From Clostridia bacterium (GTDB lineage Bacteria > Bacillota > Thermoanaerobacteria > Thermoanaerobacterales > Thermoanaerobacteraceae), in NCBI GenBank assembly GCA_012840485.1, contig DULG01000019.1:62001-126000 (forward strand): a stretch of 64,000 nucleotides of DNA, written 5' to 3'. Positions 40,322-51,582 of this stretch are shown piece by piece. The notes under the pieces are model-generated. The model did no database searches. It was not told where the DNA came from and saw nothing but the letters and a program-made list of their open reading frames with translations. Position numbers and translations under genes: made by a program. Within the stretch, counting starts at the first letter, position 1; each line of letters starts with the position of its first letter.

Positions 40322-41320
40322 TTGACAATATTAATAAGTATAATTGTTTTAAGCGTTTTAGTAATGTTTCACGAATTTGGACATTTTATCGTTGCAAAAC
40401 TTTCTGGAGCTAGAGTAAATGAATTTTCTATTGGCTTTGGTCCACGACTTTTTAAGAAGAAATACGGAGAAACAGAGTATTCTTTTAGAGCATTGCTATT
40501 CGGTGGTTATGTTGCTTTAGAAGGTGAAGATGAAAAATCTAATGACCCGCGGGCTATAGTAAATAAGCCTTGGCCTGTAAGGTTAGCTGTCTTTGCTGCA
40601 GGTCCTTTAATGAATATACTATTAGCTTTTTTATTGCTTTTTATTGTATTTTTTAGCATAGGTAGGCCTATTCCCCAAATAAAATCTGTAATGGAAGGAT
40701 ATCCTGCTGAAAAAGCAGGAATTTTGCCAGGGGACAAAATTGTAATGGTAAATAATATAAAAATAAATACCTGGGAGGAATTAGAGAAAGTCATAAGTTC
40801 TAGTAGAGAGATAGTATTAACAATTGAAATTCAAAGGGGAAATCAGATTTTACAAAAACAAGTAAAACCAATTTTTGATAAAAACGCTTCAAAGGTAATG
40901 ATAGGAATTGTTCCAGAGTATGAGCGTTCTATCTCTCTTGCCATTAAAACTGCCATTAATCAGACAATATATTTTTCAAAACTTATTATTCTATTTTTTG
41001 TGATGTTAGTAACCGGAAAGGTCTCTGTCAATGATATTATGGGACCTGTGGGAATTGTTCAAGCTTTTGGAACAGTCGCTAAAACAGGTGTTATAAATTT
41101 ACTAGCTTTTTCCGCTCTTATAAGCGTAAATTTAGGCATTTTTAATCTATTGCCACTACCGGCTTTAGACGGTGGAAGGATTTTGTTTGTGTTAGCAGAA
41201 GCAGTAAGAGGTAAACCTCTGCCACCTGAAAAAGAAGGATATATTCATTATTTAGGTTTTTTACTGTTGATTGCTTTGTTGATTTTTGTAACCTATAGAG
41301 ATATTCTGCGTATTTTTTAA
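40322..41320 (+). CDS. rseP: RIP metalloprotease RseP (site-2 protease)
   Basis: MFHEFGHFIVAK (HExxH), PDZ domain, NLLPLPALDGGRILF. TTG start. Confidence 0.95.
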   Translation: MTILISIIVLSVLVMFHEFGHFIVAKLSGARVNEFSIGFGPRLFKKKYGETEYSFRALLFGGYVALEGEDEKSNDPRAIVNKPWPVRLAVFAAGPLMNILLAFLLLFIVFFSIGRPIPQIKSVMEGYPAEKAGILPGDKIVMVNNIKINTWEELEKVISSSREIVLTIEIQRGNQILQKQVKPIFDKNASKVMIGIVPEYERSISLAIKTAINQTIYFSKLIILFFVMLVTGKVSVNDIMGPVGIVQAFGTVAKTGVINLLAFSALISVNLGIFNLLPLPALDGGRILFVLAEAVRGKPLPPEKEGYIHYLGFLLLIALLIFVTYRDILRIF

Positions 41321-41332
41321 AAGGTGATAAAA

Positions 41333-42394
41333 ATGAGAAAAATTACTCGCGAAGTCAAAATAGGCAATAAAAAAATTGGAGGAAATAATCCAATTTTGGT
41401 TCAGTCTATGACTAACACGGATACCCATGATATTGAAAAAACAATAGAGCAGATAAGAAGGCTAGAAGCTGAAGGCTGTGATATTATAAGAGTTGCTGTT
41501 CCAGATATGGAAGCGGCTGAAGCAATAAAAGAAATAAAGAAAAATATAAATATTCCTTTGGTAGCAGATATTCATTTTGATTATCGATTAGCTATAAAAT
41601 CAATTGAAAATGGAGCAGACAAGATAAGAATTAATCCCGGAAACATAGGAAGAGAAAAAAATATCAAAAAAGTGGTAGAAATAGCAAAAGAAAAAGGTAT
41701 TCCTATTAGAATAGGTGTAAATTCTGGTTCTTTAGAAAAAGAAATATTACATAAATACAAGGGAGTAACTGCCGAAGCAGTTGTGGAAAGCGCTTTAAAA
41801 AATGTTTTAATTTTAGAAAAGTTAGGCTTTTATGATATAGTTATTTCGCTTAAAACTACAAATGTACCCCTTACTATAGAGGCTTATAAACTCGTTTCTT
41901 CAAAAGTAGACTATCCATTGCACGTAGGCATAACAGAGGCAGGTACCATTGAAGCTGGCACTATAAAATCTGCTATAGGAATAGGAACATTGCTTTATTT
42001 AGGAATAGGAGACACAATAAGAGTTTCTTTAACAGGTGATCCAGCCCATGAGGTGAGAGTAGGAAGACAGATTTTACGTTCTTTAGGTCTTTTAAAAGAA
42101 GGAGTCGAAGTCATTTCTTGCCCTACCTGCGGCAGAACAAAAATTGACTTGATAAAGTTAGCAGAAGAAGTAGAAAAAAGGACGAGGAATATTAAAAAGC
42201 CTTTAAAAATTGCTGTTATGGGATGTGTTGTAAATGGGCCAGGGGAAGCAAAAGAAGCAGATATAGGAATAGCAGGGGGAGATGGAGAAGGAATCATTTT
42301 TAAAAAAGGAAAAGTTTATAAAAAAGTTAAAGAAGAAGAGTTAGTAGAAGAATTGATGAAAGAAATTGAAAAATTACTTGAGGAGGATTCTTAA
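41333..42394 (+). CDS. ispG: 4-hydroxy-3-methylbut-2-en-1-yl diphosphate synthase
   Basis: [29 protein letters not shown] and [21 protein letters not shown]. Confidence 0.98.
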   Translation: MRKITREVKIGNKKIGGNNPILVQSMTNTDTHDIEKTIEQIRRLEAEGCDIIRVAVPDMEAAEAIKEIKKNINIPLVADIHFDYRLAIKSIENGADKIRINPGNIGREKNIKKVVEIAKEKGIPIRIGVNSGSLEKEILHKYKGVTAEAVVESALKNVLILEKLGFYDIVISLKTTNVPLTIEAYKLVSSKVDYPLHVGITEAGTIEAGTIKSAIGIGTLLYLGIGDTIRVSLTGDPAHEVRVGRQILRSLGLLKEGVEVISCPTCGRTKIDLIKLAEEVEKRTRNIKKPLKIAVMGCVVNGPGEAKEADIGIAGGDGEGIIFKKGKVYKKVKEEELVEELMKEIEKLLEEDS

Positions 42395-43014
42395 TGATTT
42401 CTGTTGTAATCCCAGCTTTTAATGAAGGAAAAAATATTGGGAGAGTTTTGTCAGTCTTAGAAACAATAGACCTGATTGATGAAATCATAGTTGTAAATGA
42501 TGGTTCTACAGATGATACAAAAGAACAAGCATCAAAATACAATGTAAAACTTGTCAATTTAGAAAAAAATCAAGGAAAAGGAAAAGCATTAAAAGCAGGA
42601 ATAGATAATTCTAAAGGTGATATTATTGTTATGTTAGATGCCGATTTGATTGGACTTACTGAAAAACATTTTGTAAATCTCATATCTCCTGTATTAAAAA
42701 ATGAAGCAGATATGACAATTGGAATTTTTTCTGGTGGAAGAAAATCTACAGATTTTGCACAAAAAATAGCACCTTTTTTGTCAGGACAAAGGGCAATAAA
42801 AAGGCAATTTTTAGAAAACATTGAAGAGATGGAAATCAGTAGATTCGGAGTAGAAATTGCTTTAAATAGACATGCTGAAAAGAATAAGTTAAGAGTGGTA
42901 AATGTGCCTCTTGAGAATATGAGTCATGTCATGAAAGAAGAAAAGCTGGGATTAATTAGAGGATTTTATGCGCGATTAAAAATGTATTTTGATATTTTAA
43001 AAATGTGGATTTAG
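42394..43014 (+). CDS. Glycosyltransferase family 2 protein
   Basis: VVIPAFNEGKNIGRVLSVLETIDLIDEIIVVNDGSTDDTKE; GDIIVMLDADLIGL. Confidence 0.88.
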   Translation: MISVVIPAFNEGKNIGRVLSVLETIDLIDEIIVVNDGSTDDTKEQASKYNVKLVNLEKNQGKGKALKAGIDNSKGDIIVMLDADLIGLTEKHFVNLISPVLKNEADMTIGIFSGGRKSTDFAQKIAPFLSGQRAIKRQFLENIEEMEISRFGVEIALNRHAEKNKLRVVNVPLENMSHVMKEEKLGLIRGFYARLKMYFDILKMWI

Positions 43015-43024
43015 AAAGAGGGAT

Positions 43025-46000
43025 TTGATGATTCCAGCATCTTTTCCGCAGGAATTTGAAATAAAAAAAGTAAAACTGTTAAAAAAAGAGAGAAAATTAA
43101 TTGTAAACATATCTTCCAAGGATAAAGTAAATTCTCAGATAAGAAAATTCCAGGATTTTTTGCTTAATAAATTTCCTTTAATTAAAGAAGTAGAAGTAGT
43201 AGTAGAAGAGGAGAAAAAATTTACAAGTCTTCAAGATGTAATTGATAATTTTGAGGAAATAATATTAAAACTAAGCGAGGAGTATCCTGCTTCTCTTAGT
43301 TTTTTAAAAACCTGTGATATAGTAACAGAAGATCAAAAGATAATAATTAAAGCTCCGAATGAAGTAATATATGAATTTATAAAAAGCAACAAAATGGACT
43401 TTATTCTTAAGGAATTTTTACAGAAAGAATATGGGCTTAAAACAGAAATAGATGTAGTCCTTTTAGAAGAGTTTGAAGATACAATGGAAAGAATGATAAT
43501 GGAGGAAGATATAAAAGTTATTGAAGAAATCACTAAAAGCGGGCAGAAGCAAGAAACCGGCAAAACAACAGAAAAAATGGAGGATAAAGAAGATTCCCAA
43601 GTACTTTTAGGAAAGGAAATAAAAGCTGAAGCAATATCTATCAAAGATATTACTGCAGAAACAGAAGAAGCGATAATTGAAGGTGAAATCTTTTCTCTCG
43701 AATTTAAGGAATTAAAGTCTAAAATTTTAATGACTTTTGATATAACTGATTATACTTCATCGATACTTGTAAAAGCCTTTTTAACTGAGGAAAAGTATAA
43801 TTCTTTAAAAGAAAATATTCAAGTAGGCGGTTTTGTAAAATTAAGAGGGAAAGTTTTCTACGACAAATATGAAGGAGACTTAGTAATAAGTTTAAAAGAC
43901 CTGCAGTTGATATCTCCGAAAGAAAGAAAAGATTTAAGTGAAGAAAAAAGAGTGGAACTTCACTTACACACTCAAATGAGCAGTATGGATGCAGTAGCCT
44001 CTGCAACAGAAGTGATTAAAAGAGCGGCAAAGTGGGGACATAAAGCTATCGCCATAACAGACCATGCAGTTGTACAGGCATTTCCTGAGGCAATGGAGGC
44101 ATCTTCTAAATACGGTGTAAAAGTCATATACGGGGTAGAAGGCTATTTAGTAGATGATGGGGTACCTATAGTAACAGGAGATACAGAAGCTACTTTAGAA
44201 GATGAATTTACTGTTTTTGATATAGAGACCACGGGTCTTTCTAATATAAATGATGAAATAATTGAAATTGGTGCAGTGAAAATAAAAGAAGGCAAAATAA
44301 TAGATACTTTTGAAACCTTTGTTAATCCTAAAATTCCCATTTCTTCTTTTATAACAAAACTCACTGGAATTGATGAATCTATGGTCAAAAATGCTCCTTC
44401 TATAGAAGAAGTATTGCCTAAATTTTTGGAGTTTGCTTCTAACAGCGTTTTAGTTGCTCATAATGCAAATTTTGATGTTTCTTTTATAAAATCTAAAGCC
44501 AAAAAATTTAATTTAAATGTCAATAATGCTGTTTTAGATACCTTAGAACTAAGTAGGCATTTATATAAAGATTTAAAAAATTATAAGCTAGACACACTGG
44601 CTGACCACTTACAGGTAAAATTAGAGCACCATCACAGAGCAGTAGATGACGCTATGGCTACAGCTGAAATATTCTTAAAAACTATCAATAAGCTAAAAGA
44701 ATTAGAGGTAAAAAAAGTAAAAGATATAAATGCTGTATTGAGAGAAAGTGTTGTTGACATAAAAAAATTGCCTGTCTATCACGTCACGATTTTGGTAAAA
44801 GACCAAAGAGGATTGAGAAATTTGTACGAAATAATTTCTAAATCCAATTTAGAATATTTTTACAAAACACCACGCATTCCTAAAAGTCTACTTATCAGTA
44901 TGAAAGAAGGTCTCATCATTGGTTCTGCTTGCGAACAAGGAGAAGTTTTTAGGGCGATTGTATCTAACTTAGAAGAAAAGAAACTAGAAAATATTATTTC
45001 TTTTTATGATTACCTTGAAGTACAACCTATTGGAAATAACGAGTTTTTAATTGAAAAAGGAGAAGTAAAAAGTATAGAAGAATTAAAAGAAATCAACAAA
45101 AAAATTTATCTATTAGGCAAAAAATACAACAAATTGGTAGTAGCCACAGGAGATGTGCATTTTTTAGATCCATGGGACGACATATACAGAAAAATTTTAA
45201 TGGCAGGAAAAGGATATAAGGACGCAGACAGGCAACCACCTCTTTATTTTAAAACTACTGAGGAAATGCTAAAGGAATTCGAGTATTTAGGAAAAGAAAT
45301 AGCAAAAGAGATTGTAATTGATAATCCTAATAAAATTACTGACCTTGTAGAAGAAGTAAAACCTATACCAGATGGGACATTCCCTCCCGTGATAGAAGGA
45401 GCTGAAGAAGAATTAAGAAGGCTTACTTTAGATAAGGCTCATGAAATATACGGGGACCCTTTGCCGGAAATAGTACAAAATCGCTTAGATAGGGAATTGA
45501 ATTCTATAATTAACAATGGCTATGCAGTTATGTATATTATAGCTCAAAAATTAGTGTCCAAATCTTTAAAAGACGGTTACTTGGTTGGTTCCAGAGGTTC
45601 TGTTGGTTCTTCTTTAGTAGCCACTATGAGCGGAATAACAGAAGTAAATCCTTTGCCACCTCATTATGTTTGTCCAAATTGCAAACATTCTGAGTTTATA
45701 ACTGATGGAAGTTATGGTTGTGGCGTAGACATGCCAGATAAAACCTGTCCTCACTGTGGCACTTTGATGAAAAAAGATGGTTTTGATATACCTTTTGAAG
45801 TGTTTTTAGGTTTTGAAGGGGACAAAGAACCAGATATAGACCTTAATTTTTCAGGAGAATATCAGCCTATAGCCCATAAGTACGCAGAAGAACTTTTTGG
45901 GAAAGGACATGTTTTTAGAGCAGGAACTATTGGAACTTTAGCAGATAAAACTGCGTATGGATATGTCAAAAAATATTTTGAAGAACGCAATTTAATAGTT

Positions 46001-47251
46001 CATAAATCAGAAATCAAAAGACTCACTATAGGCTGTACAGGAGTAAAAAGAACTACAGGGCAACATCCAGGTGGAATAATGGTAGTGCCAAAGGACAAGA
46101 GTATTTACGAATTTACTCCAATACAACATCCTGCTGATGCAGAAGATACTGATGTTATAACAACTCACTTTGATTACCACTCAATAAGTGGAAGACTTTT
46201 AAAACTAGATATTCTAGGACATGACGATCCTACAGTTATAAGAATGCTAGAGGATTTGACAGGAGTTAATGCAAGAGAAATACCTTTAGACGATAAAAAA
46301 ACTATGAGTTTATTTACTAGTGTAGAAGCATTAGGGATTGACCCTGAAGAGTTAAATACACCTGTAGGGACTTTAGGACTGCCTGAGTTTGGTACAAAGT
46401 TTGTAAGGCAGATGCTTATTGACACTCGTCCTACTACTTTTGCAGAACTAGTACGCATAAGTGGACTTTCTCACGGTACTGATGTATGGCTTAACAATGC
46501 TCAGGATATAATAAGAGAAGGAATAGCTACATTAAAAGAAGTAATATCTACAAGAGATGACATAATGCTTTATTTGATAAGCAAAGGTATGGACAAAAAA
46601 TTGTCTTTCAAAATTATGGAAAATGTAAGAAAAGGTAAAGGTGTATCACAGGAAGAAATAGAAGAAATGAAAAAGCACGGCATTCCAAATTGGTTTATTG
46701 AATCATGTCAAAAAATAAAGTACATGTTTCCTAAAGCCCATGCTGTTGCATATGTAATAATGGCATTTAGGATTGCCTATTTTAAAGTTCATTACCCTGA
46801 AGCTTTCTACGCTACTTACTTTACTGTCAGAGCAGATGACTTTAACTTGGACATTGTACTTAAAGGGAAAGACAGCATCAAAAATGCTATAAGAGAGATT
46901 GAGGCAAAGGGAAATAATGCTAGTCCTAAAGAAAAAAGCCTTTTAACAGTATTAGAAGTAGCTTTAGAAATGTATCTAAGAGGTTTAAAATTTACCAATG
47001 TGGATATATATAAATCCGATGCTGTTAAATTTTTAATTACTGATGAAGGGATATTGCCCCCTCTTAATTCATTAGAAGGAGTAGGCATACAAGCAGCTAA
47101 AACAATTGCGCAAGAAAGAGAAAATGGTAAATTTTTATCCCTTGAAGATTTTAGAAATCGTACAAAGGTCAGTAAAACAGTCATAGAAATATTAAAGCAT
47201 CATGGATGTTTAACTGACTGGCCAGAATCTAATCAACTAAGCCTATTTTAG
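43025..47251 (+). CDS. polC: DNA polymerase III PolC-type alpha subunit
   Basis: 1408 aa; PHP domain VELHLHTQMSSMDAVA; inserted DEDD exonuclease FTVFDIETTGLSNINDEIIEIGAVK; VGSRGSVGSSLVATMSGITEVNPLPPHYVCP. Confidence 0.98.
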   Translation: MMIPASFPQEFEIKKVKLLKKERKLIVNISSKDKVNSQIRKFQDFLLNKFPLIKEVEVVVEEEKKFTSLQDVIDNFEEIILKLSEEYPASLSFLKTCDIVTEDQKIIIKAPNEVIYEFIKSNKMDFILKEFLQKEYGLKTEIDVVLLEEFEDTMERMIMEEDIKVIEEITKSGQKQETGKTTEKMEDKEDSQVLLGKEIKAEAISIKDITAETEEAIIEGEIFSLEFKELKSKILMTFDITDYTSSILVKAFLTEEKYNSLKENIQVGGFVKLRGKVFYDKYEGDLVISLKDLQLISPKERKDLSEEKRVELHLHTQMSSMDAVASATEVIKRAAKWGHKAIAITDHAVVQAFPEAMEASSKYGVKVIYGVEGYLVDDGVPIVTGDTEATLEDEFTVFDIETTGLSNINDEIIEIGAVKIKEGKIIDTFETFVNPKIPISSFITKLTGIDESMVKNAPSIEEVLPKFLEFASNSVLVAHNANFDVSFIKSKAKKFNLNVNNAVLDTLELSRHLYKDLKNYKLDTLADHLQVKLEHHHRAVDDAMATAEIFLKTINKLKELEVKKVKDINAVLRESVVDIKKLPVYHVTILVKDQRGLRNLYEIISKSNLEYFYKTPRIPKSLLISMKEGLIIGSACEQGEVFRAIVSNLEEKKLENIISFYDYLEVQPIGNNEFLIEKGEVKSIEELKEINKKIYLLGKKYNKLVVATGDVHFLDPWDDIYRKILMAGKGYKDADRQPPLYFKTTEEMLKEFEYLGKEIAKEIVIDNPNKITDLVEEVKPIPDGTFPPVIEGAEEELRRLTLDKAHEIYGDPLPEIVQNRLDRELNSIINNGYAVMYIIAQKLVSKSLKDGYLVGSRGSVGSSLVATMSGITEVNPLPPHYVCPNCKHSEFITDGSYGCGVDMPDKTCPHCGTLMKKDGFDIPFEVFLGFEGDKEPDIDLNFSGEYQPIAHKYAEELFGKGHVFRAGTIGTLADKTAYGYVKKYFEERNLIVHKSEIKRLTIGCTGVKRTTGQHPGGIMVVPKDKSIYEFTPIQHPADAEDTDVITTHFDYHSISGRLLKLDILGHDDPTVIRMLEDLTGVNAREIPLDDKKTMSLFTSVEALGIDPEELNTPVGTLGLPEFGTKFVRQMLIDTRPTTFAELVRISGLSHGTDVWLNNAQDIIREGIATLKEVISTRDDIMLYLISKGMDKKLSFKIMENVRKGKGVSQEEIEEMKKHGIPNWFIESCQKIKYMFPKAHAVAYVIMAFRIAYFKVHYPEAFYATYFTVRADDFNLDIVLKGKDSIKNAIREIEAKGNNASPKEKSLLTVLEVALEMYLRGLKFTNVDIYKSDAVKFLITDEGILPPLNSLEGVGIQAAKTIAQERENGKFLSLEDFRNRTKVSKTVIEILKHHGCLTDWPESNQLSLF

Positions 47252-47253
47252 TG

Positions 47254-47282
47254 TTGCTTTGGTAAAAGGTGTATGCTATAAT
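47254..47282 (+). promoter_or_regulatory. Putative SigA promoter for the rimP-nusA-infB operon
   Basis: TTGCTT, 17 nt spacer, TATAAT. Confidence 0.65.
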
Positions 47283-47308
47283 TGTTATGTCAACATAGAT
47301 TTTTGCAC

Positions 47309-47332
47309 AAAGAGTGGGTTCCCCCACTCTTT
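47309..47332 (+). terminator. Leader hairpin upstream of rimP-nusA (attenuator candidate)
   Basis: AAAGAGTGGG-ttcc-CCCACTCTTT perfect 10-bp stem ~20 nt after the predicted start site; weak downstream tract AGTTTATAT. Confidence 0.65.
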
Positions 47333-47358
47333 AGTTTATATAAAAAGGAGGAAAAGGT

Positions 47359-47814
47359 ATGTCTAAGATAGAACAGATTGCCAAAGATTTAGTAATGCCT
47401 ATTTTAGAAAAAAATCATTTTGATTTAGTGGATGTGGAATATAAAAAAGAAGGTAGCCATTGGTATTTAAGAGTATATATAGACAAAGAAGGGGGTATAA
47501 CTTTAGATGACTGCCAATTGGTAAGTGAATATTTAAGCGATAGACTAGACGAAGTTGACCCTATTGAACACAGTTATATTTTAGAGGTTTCTTCTCCTGG
47601 CTTAGATAGACCTCTTAAAAAACCTAGAGATTTTGAAAGAAACATTGGAAAAGAAATAGAAATATCACTATATGTTCCTGTTGACAAAAGGAAAAAGTTT
47701 AAAGGAGAACTTTTAGAGTTTACTGGTGATAAAATTGTTATACTTTCTGAAGGAGAAAGAAAAGAGTTTGATATGAAGAATGTAAGTCTTGTTAAACCAG
47801 TGATAAAGTTTTAA
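47359..47814 (+). CDS. rimP: Ribosome maturation factor RimP
   Basis: FDLVDVEYKKEGSHWYLRVYIDKEGGITLDDCQLVSEYLSDRLDE; YILEVSSPGLDRPLK. Confidence 0.97.
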   Translation: MSKIEQIAKDLVMPILEKNHFDLVDVEYKKEGSHWYLRVYIDKEGGITLDDCQLVSEYLSDRLDEVDPIEHSYILEVSSPGLDRPLKKPRDFERNIGKEIEISLYVPVDKRKKFKGELLEFTGDKIVILSEGERKEFDMKNVSLVKPVIKF

Positions 47815-47835
47815 AATTAAGAGGGGAGGATAATA

Positions 47836-48876
47836 ATGAATGCAGAATTTATTGAAGCTTTAAACGCAATATGCGAAGAAAAAGGCATTTCGAAAGATAC
47901 AATGTTTGAAGCTATAGAAGCAGCATTAGTTTCTGCTTACAAGAAAAATTATGGAACTTCTCAAAATGTGAAAATTGTAATGGATAGAGAAACTGGCGAT
48001 GTTAAAGTTTATGCCCAAAAAACAGTAGTGGAAGAAGTACACAACGATTTTTTGGAGATAAGCCTAGAAGAAGCTAGAAAATTAAATAAAAGATATCAAA
48101 TAGGAGATATAGTTGACATGGAAGTGACTCCTAAAAACTTTGGCAGGATTGCTGCGCAAAACGCAAAACAAGTTGTAATTCAAAGGATTAGAGAAGCTGA
48201 AAGAAATGTAATATATGAAGAATTTTTGGCCAAGGAGACAGAGGTTGTAACGGGTATTGTCACTAGAGTCGACAAAAAAAATGTATTAATTAATTTAGGA
48301 AGAGTGGAAGCTATATTAGGTCCATCAGAACAAATACCAGGGGAAACTTTTGCTCCGGGAGATAGAGTTAAAGTATATATTGTAGAAGTAAAGAAGACAA
48401 CTAAAGGGCCACAGATTTTAATTTCTCGTTCTCATCCAGGACTTGTAAAAAGATTGTTTGAACTAGAATCTCCAGAAATTCAACAAGGAATAGTAGAAAT
48501 ACGAAGTATTGCGCGAGAAGCTGGGTCTCGAACAAAGATGGCTGTTTTTAGCAGGGATGAAAATGTAGATCCAATAGGTGCCTGTGTTGGATACAAAGGT
48601 GCAAGAGTACAAGCTGTTGTCAATGAATTAAAAGGAGAAAAAATAGATATAGTAAAATGGAGTTCAAAGCCTCAAGAATTTATAATGAATGCTTTAAGTC
48701 CAGCAAAAGCTTTGAATATAGAGATTTTAAGCGAAAAAGAAAAGATAGCAAGAGTTATAGTCCCAGATTATCAATTATCTTTAGCGATTGGAAAAGAAGG
48801 GCAGAATGCCAGGCTGGCAGCAAAGCTTACCGGTTGGAAAATAGACATAAAAAGTGAATCAACGGTAAAAAGTTAA
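47836..48876 (+). CDS. nusA: Transcription termination/antitermination factor NusA
   Basis: EALNAICEEKGISKDTMFEAIEAALVSAYKKN; S1 and KH domains; DPIGACVGYKGARVQAVVNELKGEKIDIVKW. Confidence 0.98.
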   Translation: MNAEFIEALNAICEEKGISKDTMFEAIEAALVSAYKKNYGTSQNVKIVMDRETGDVKVYAQKTVVEEVHNDFLEISLEEARKLNKRYQIGDIVDMEVTPKNFGRIAAQNAKQVVIQRIREAERNVIYEEFLAKETEVVTGIVTRVDKKNVLINLGRVEAILGPSEQIPGETFAPGDRVKVYIVEVKKTTKGPQILISRSHPGLVKRLFELESPEIQQGIVEIRSIAREAGSRTKMAVFSRDENVDPIGACVGYKGARVQAVVNELKGEKIDIVKWSSKPQEFIMNALSPAKALNIEILSEKEKIARVIVPDYQLSLAIGKEGQNARLAAKLTGWKIDIKSESTVKS

Positions 48877-48891
48877 GTGAGGTGAAAAAAG

Positions 48892-49164
48892 ATGAAAACA
48901 AAAAAAGTGCCAATGAGGATGTGCTTGGGCTGTCAGCAAATGAAATCAAAAAAAGAATTGATACGGATTGTGAGGCGGGCAAAAGATTCTATTGTACAAG
49001 TAGATTTGACAGGAAAAGTACCAGGTAGAGGTTGCTATATTTGTAGAGACATAAACTGTCTTGAAAAGGCTTTTAAGCATAAAAGATTAGAAAAAGCTTT
49101 AGAAGTACCTATTTATGAAGAAATTTACGAACAATTAAAGAGGGAGATAACAGATGAAGAATGA
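48892..49164 (+). CDS. rnpM: YlxR/RnpM family protein
   Basis: VPMRMCLGCQQMKSKKELIRIVR; GKVPGRGCYICRDINCLEKA. Confidence 0.93.
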   Translation: MKTKKVPMRMCLGCQQMKSKKELIRIVRRAKDSIVQVDLTGKVPGRGCYICRDINCLEKAFKHKRLEKALEVPIYEEIYEQLKREITDEE

Positions 49165-49480
49165 CCGCTTTCATTCTCTGCTGGGGATAAGTAAAAAAGC
49201 TGGCAAACTTGTGTCAGGAAATTATAGTGTAGAGAAATATATGAAACTCAAAAAATTATATCTGGTAATTCTGGCAACAGACGTATCTAAAAAAAATACC
49301 TTCAAAAAATTTGTCAGAATGTGTGAAGAAAATAAAATTCCCTACTTGGTGCATTCAACAAAAGAATCATTGGCTAAAGCCATAGGAAGAGAAATAGTCG
49401 GAGTAATTGGAATTACAGATGAAGGATTAGCAAACGAATTATTAGATGCAACAAAGGAGGAAAATTATGGAGGTGAATAA
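49154..49480 (+). CDS. ylxQ: L7Ae-family ribosomal protein (YlxQ)
   Basis: [23 protein letters not shown], between rnpM and infB. Confidence 0.9.
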   Translation: MKNDRFHSLLGISKKAGKLVSGNYSVEKYMKLKKLYLVILATDVSKKNTFKKFVRMCEENKIPYLVHSTKESLAKAIGREIVGVIGITDEGLANELLDATKEENYGGE

Positions 49481-49481
49481 T

Positions 49482-51569
49482 ATGTCTAAAATGAGAGTCT
49501 ACGAATTAGCAAAAGAATTAAATTTATCGAGTAAAGACCTCATTTCTAAATTAAATGATTTAGATATAAAAGTGAAAAACCATATGAGCACGTTGGAAGA
49601 TGAAGAAGTAACCCTGATAAAAGATCTATTGACTGATAAACCTCATCAACAAAAAGAGGAAATTGCTGAAAAAGGAAAAGAAGAGGAAAATACTTTTGAA
49701 GAAAATATAGAGGATATAGAAGAAGAAAGGATATACAAAAAAAGTTTTAAAAAGGGCAGCAAAAAAAATAAAAAAAATAATAAAAAAGCAGCTTTGGAAA
49801 AAGAAAAAGAAGAGGATCAGATTAAAATAATTACTATTCCTGAATTTTTGACTGTTAAAGAGCTAGCTGAAAAAATGAAAGTTAACCCTACAGAAATTAT
49901 CAAAAAATTAATAGCAAAAGGAATAATGGTTACCCTAAATCAACAAATTGACTTTGAAAATGCATCCAAAATTGCTGAAGAATATGGATTTCTAGTAGAT
50001 AAAGAAGAAGTAAAAGATGAATTAGAAATGTTACTAGAAGAAACACCTGATGAGGAAAAAGACCTACAACCTCGTCCTCCTATTGTCACTGTAATGGGAC
50101 ATGTGGACCATGGTAAAACTTCTTTGTTAGACGCTATTAGAAAGACAAATGTCACAATGAAAGAAATGGGAGGAATTACCCAACATATCGGAGCTTCTGT
50201 AGTAGAAATAAATGGCAAAAAAATTGTATTTTTAGACACACCTGGTCATGAAGCTTTTACTGCTATGAGGGCAAGGGGGACCAGCATTACAGATATTGTC
50301 GTATTGGTAGTAGCAGCAGATGATGGTGTAATGCCTCAAACAGTAGAAGCTATAAACCACGTAAAAGCTGCGAATGTCCCTATGATTGTAGCTATAAATA
50401 AAATAGACTTGCCTACCGCAAATCCAGATAGGGTAAAAACAGAATTAAGTGAATTAGGTTTAGTACCTGAAGAATGGGGAGGTAACACTATTTGTGTCCC
50501 TGTTTCTGCTAAGAAAAACATAGGCTTAGATAATTTACTAGAAATGATTCTGTTAGTCGCTGAATTAGAAGACTTAAAAGCTAATCCTAACAAACCTGCT
50601 AGAGGAACTGTGATAGAAGCAAAATTAGAAAAAGGAAAAGGATCTGTAGCGACAGTCATTGTACAAAATGGAACTTTGCAAATTGGAGATGCTATTTTAG
50701 CTGGTACTACTTATGGAAAAGTAAGGGCTATGTTTGACGATAGAGGGAAAAAGATTAAAAAAGCCGGTCCTTCTATGCCTGTAGAAGTTTTGGGCTTCTC
50801 TGAAGTTCCAGAAGCTGGAGATAAATTTATAGTAGTAGAAGACGACAAAAAGGCAAGAGAATTAGCAGAAAAGCGTAAAGAAATACAAAAAGAGTTGGAA
50901 TTTAAAAGAAAACAAAAAGTTTCTCTTGAAAATTTATTTAAACAAATACAAGAAGGCAGTGTAAAAGATTTAAACATCATCATAAAAGCTGATGTACAAG
51001 GTTCAGTAGAGGCTCTGAAAAAATCTCTTGAAGATTTAAACAATGAGGAAGTGAGAATAAAGGTAATACATGGAGCAGTAGGTGCAATCACAGAAACAGA
51101 TGTAATGTTAGCTTCAGCTTCTAACGCTATAATAATAGGATTTAACGTAAGGCCAGAAACTAATGCTAAAAGTCTCGCGGAAAAAGAAAAAGTAGAAATA
51201 AAGCTCTATAGAATCATATATGAAGCTATTGAAGATATAAAAGCAGCGATGAAGGGGTTATTAGAACCAAAATATCAAGAAGTAGAACTAGGAAAAGCAG
51301 AAGTGAGAGCTGTATTTAGAGTACCAGGAGTTGGGAATGTAGCTGGATGTTATGTATTAAATGGTAAAATTTTAAGAAATGCCTCAATTCGCGTAGTAAG
51401 GGATGGTATTGTAGTTTACGAAGGTAAAATTGCTTCTTTAAAAAGATTTAAAGACGATGTAAGAGAAGTACAGCAAGGATTTGAATGCGGTATAGGGATA
51501 GAAAAATATAATGATATTAAAGAAGGAGACATAATAGAGGCTTATCAAATGGAAGAAATTCCTCGCTGA
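49482..51569 (+). CDS. infB: Translation initiation factor IF-2
   Basis: [48 protein letters not shown]. Start after GGAGGTG. Confidence 0.98.
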   Translation: MSKMRVYELAKELNLSSKDLISKLNDLDIKVKNHMSTLEDEEVTLIKDLLTDKPHQQKEEIAEKGKEEENTFEENIEDIEEERIYKKSFKKGSKKNKKNNKKAALEKEKEEDQIKIITIPEFLTVKELAEKMKVNPTEIIKKLIAKGIMVTLNQQIDFENASKIAEEYGFLVDKEEVKDELEMLLEETPDEEKDLQPRPPIVTVMGHVDHGKTSLLDAIRKTNVTMKEMGGITQHIGASVVEINGKKIVFLDTPGHEAFTAMRARGTSITDIVVLVVAADDGVMPQTVEAINHVKAANVPMIVAINKIDLPTANPDRVKTELSELGLVPEEWGGNTICVPVSAKKNIGLDNLLEMILLVAELEDLKANPNKPARGTVIEAKLEKGKGSVATVIVQNGTLQIGDAILAGTTYGKVRAMFDDRGKKIKKAGPSMPVEVLGFSEVPEAGDKFIVVEDDKKARELAEKRKEIQKELEFKRKQKVSLENLFKQIQEGSVKDLNIIIKADVQGSVEALKKSLEDLNNEEVRIKVIHGAVGAITETDVMLASASNAIIIGFNVRPETNAKSLAEKEKVEIKLYRIIYEAIEDIKAAMKGLLEPKYQEVELGKAEVRAVFRVPGVGNVAGCYVLNGKILRNASIRVVRDGIVVYEGKIASLKRFKDDVREVQQGFECGIGIEKYNDIKEGDIIEAYQMEEIPR

Positions 51570-51582
51570 AAGGATGAGTAGA

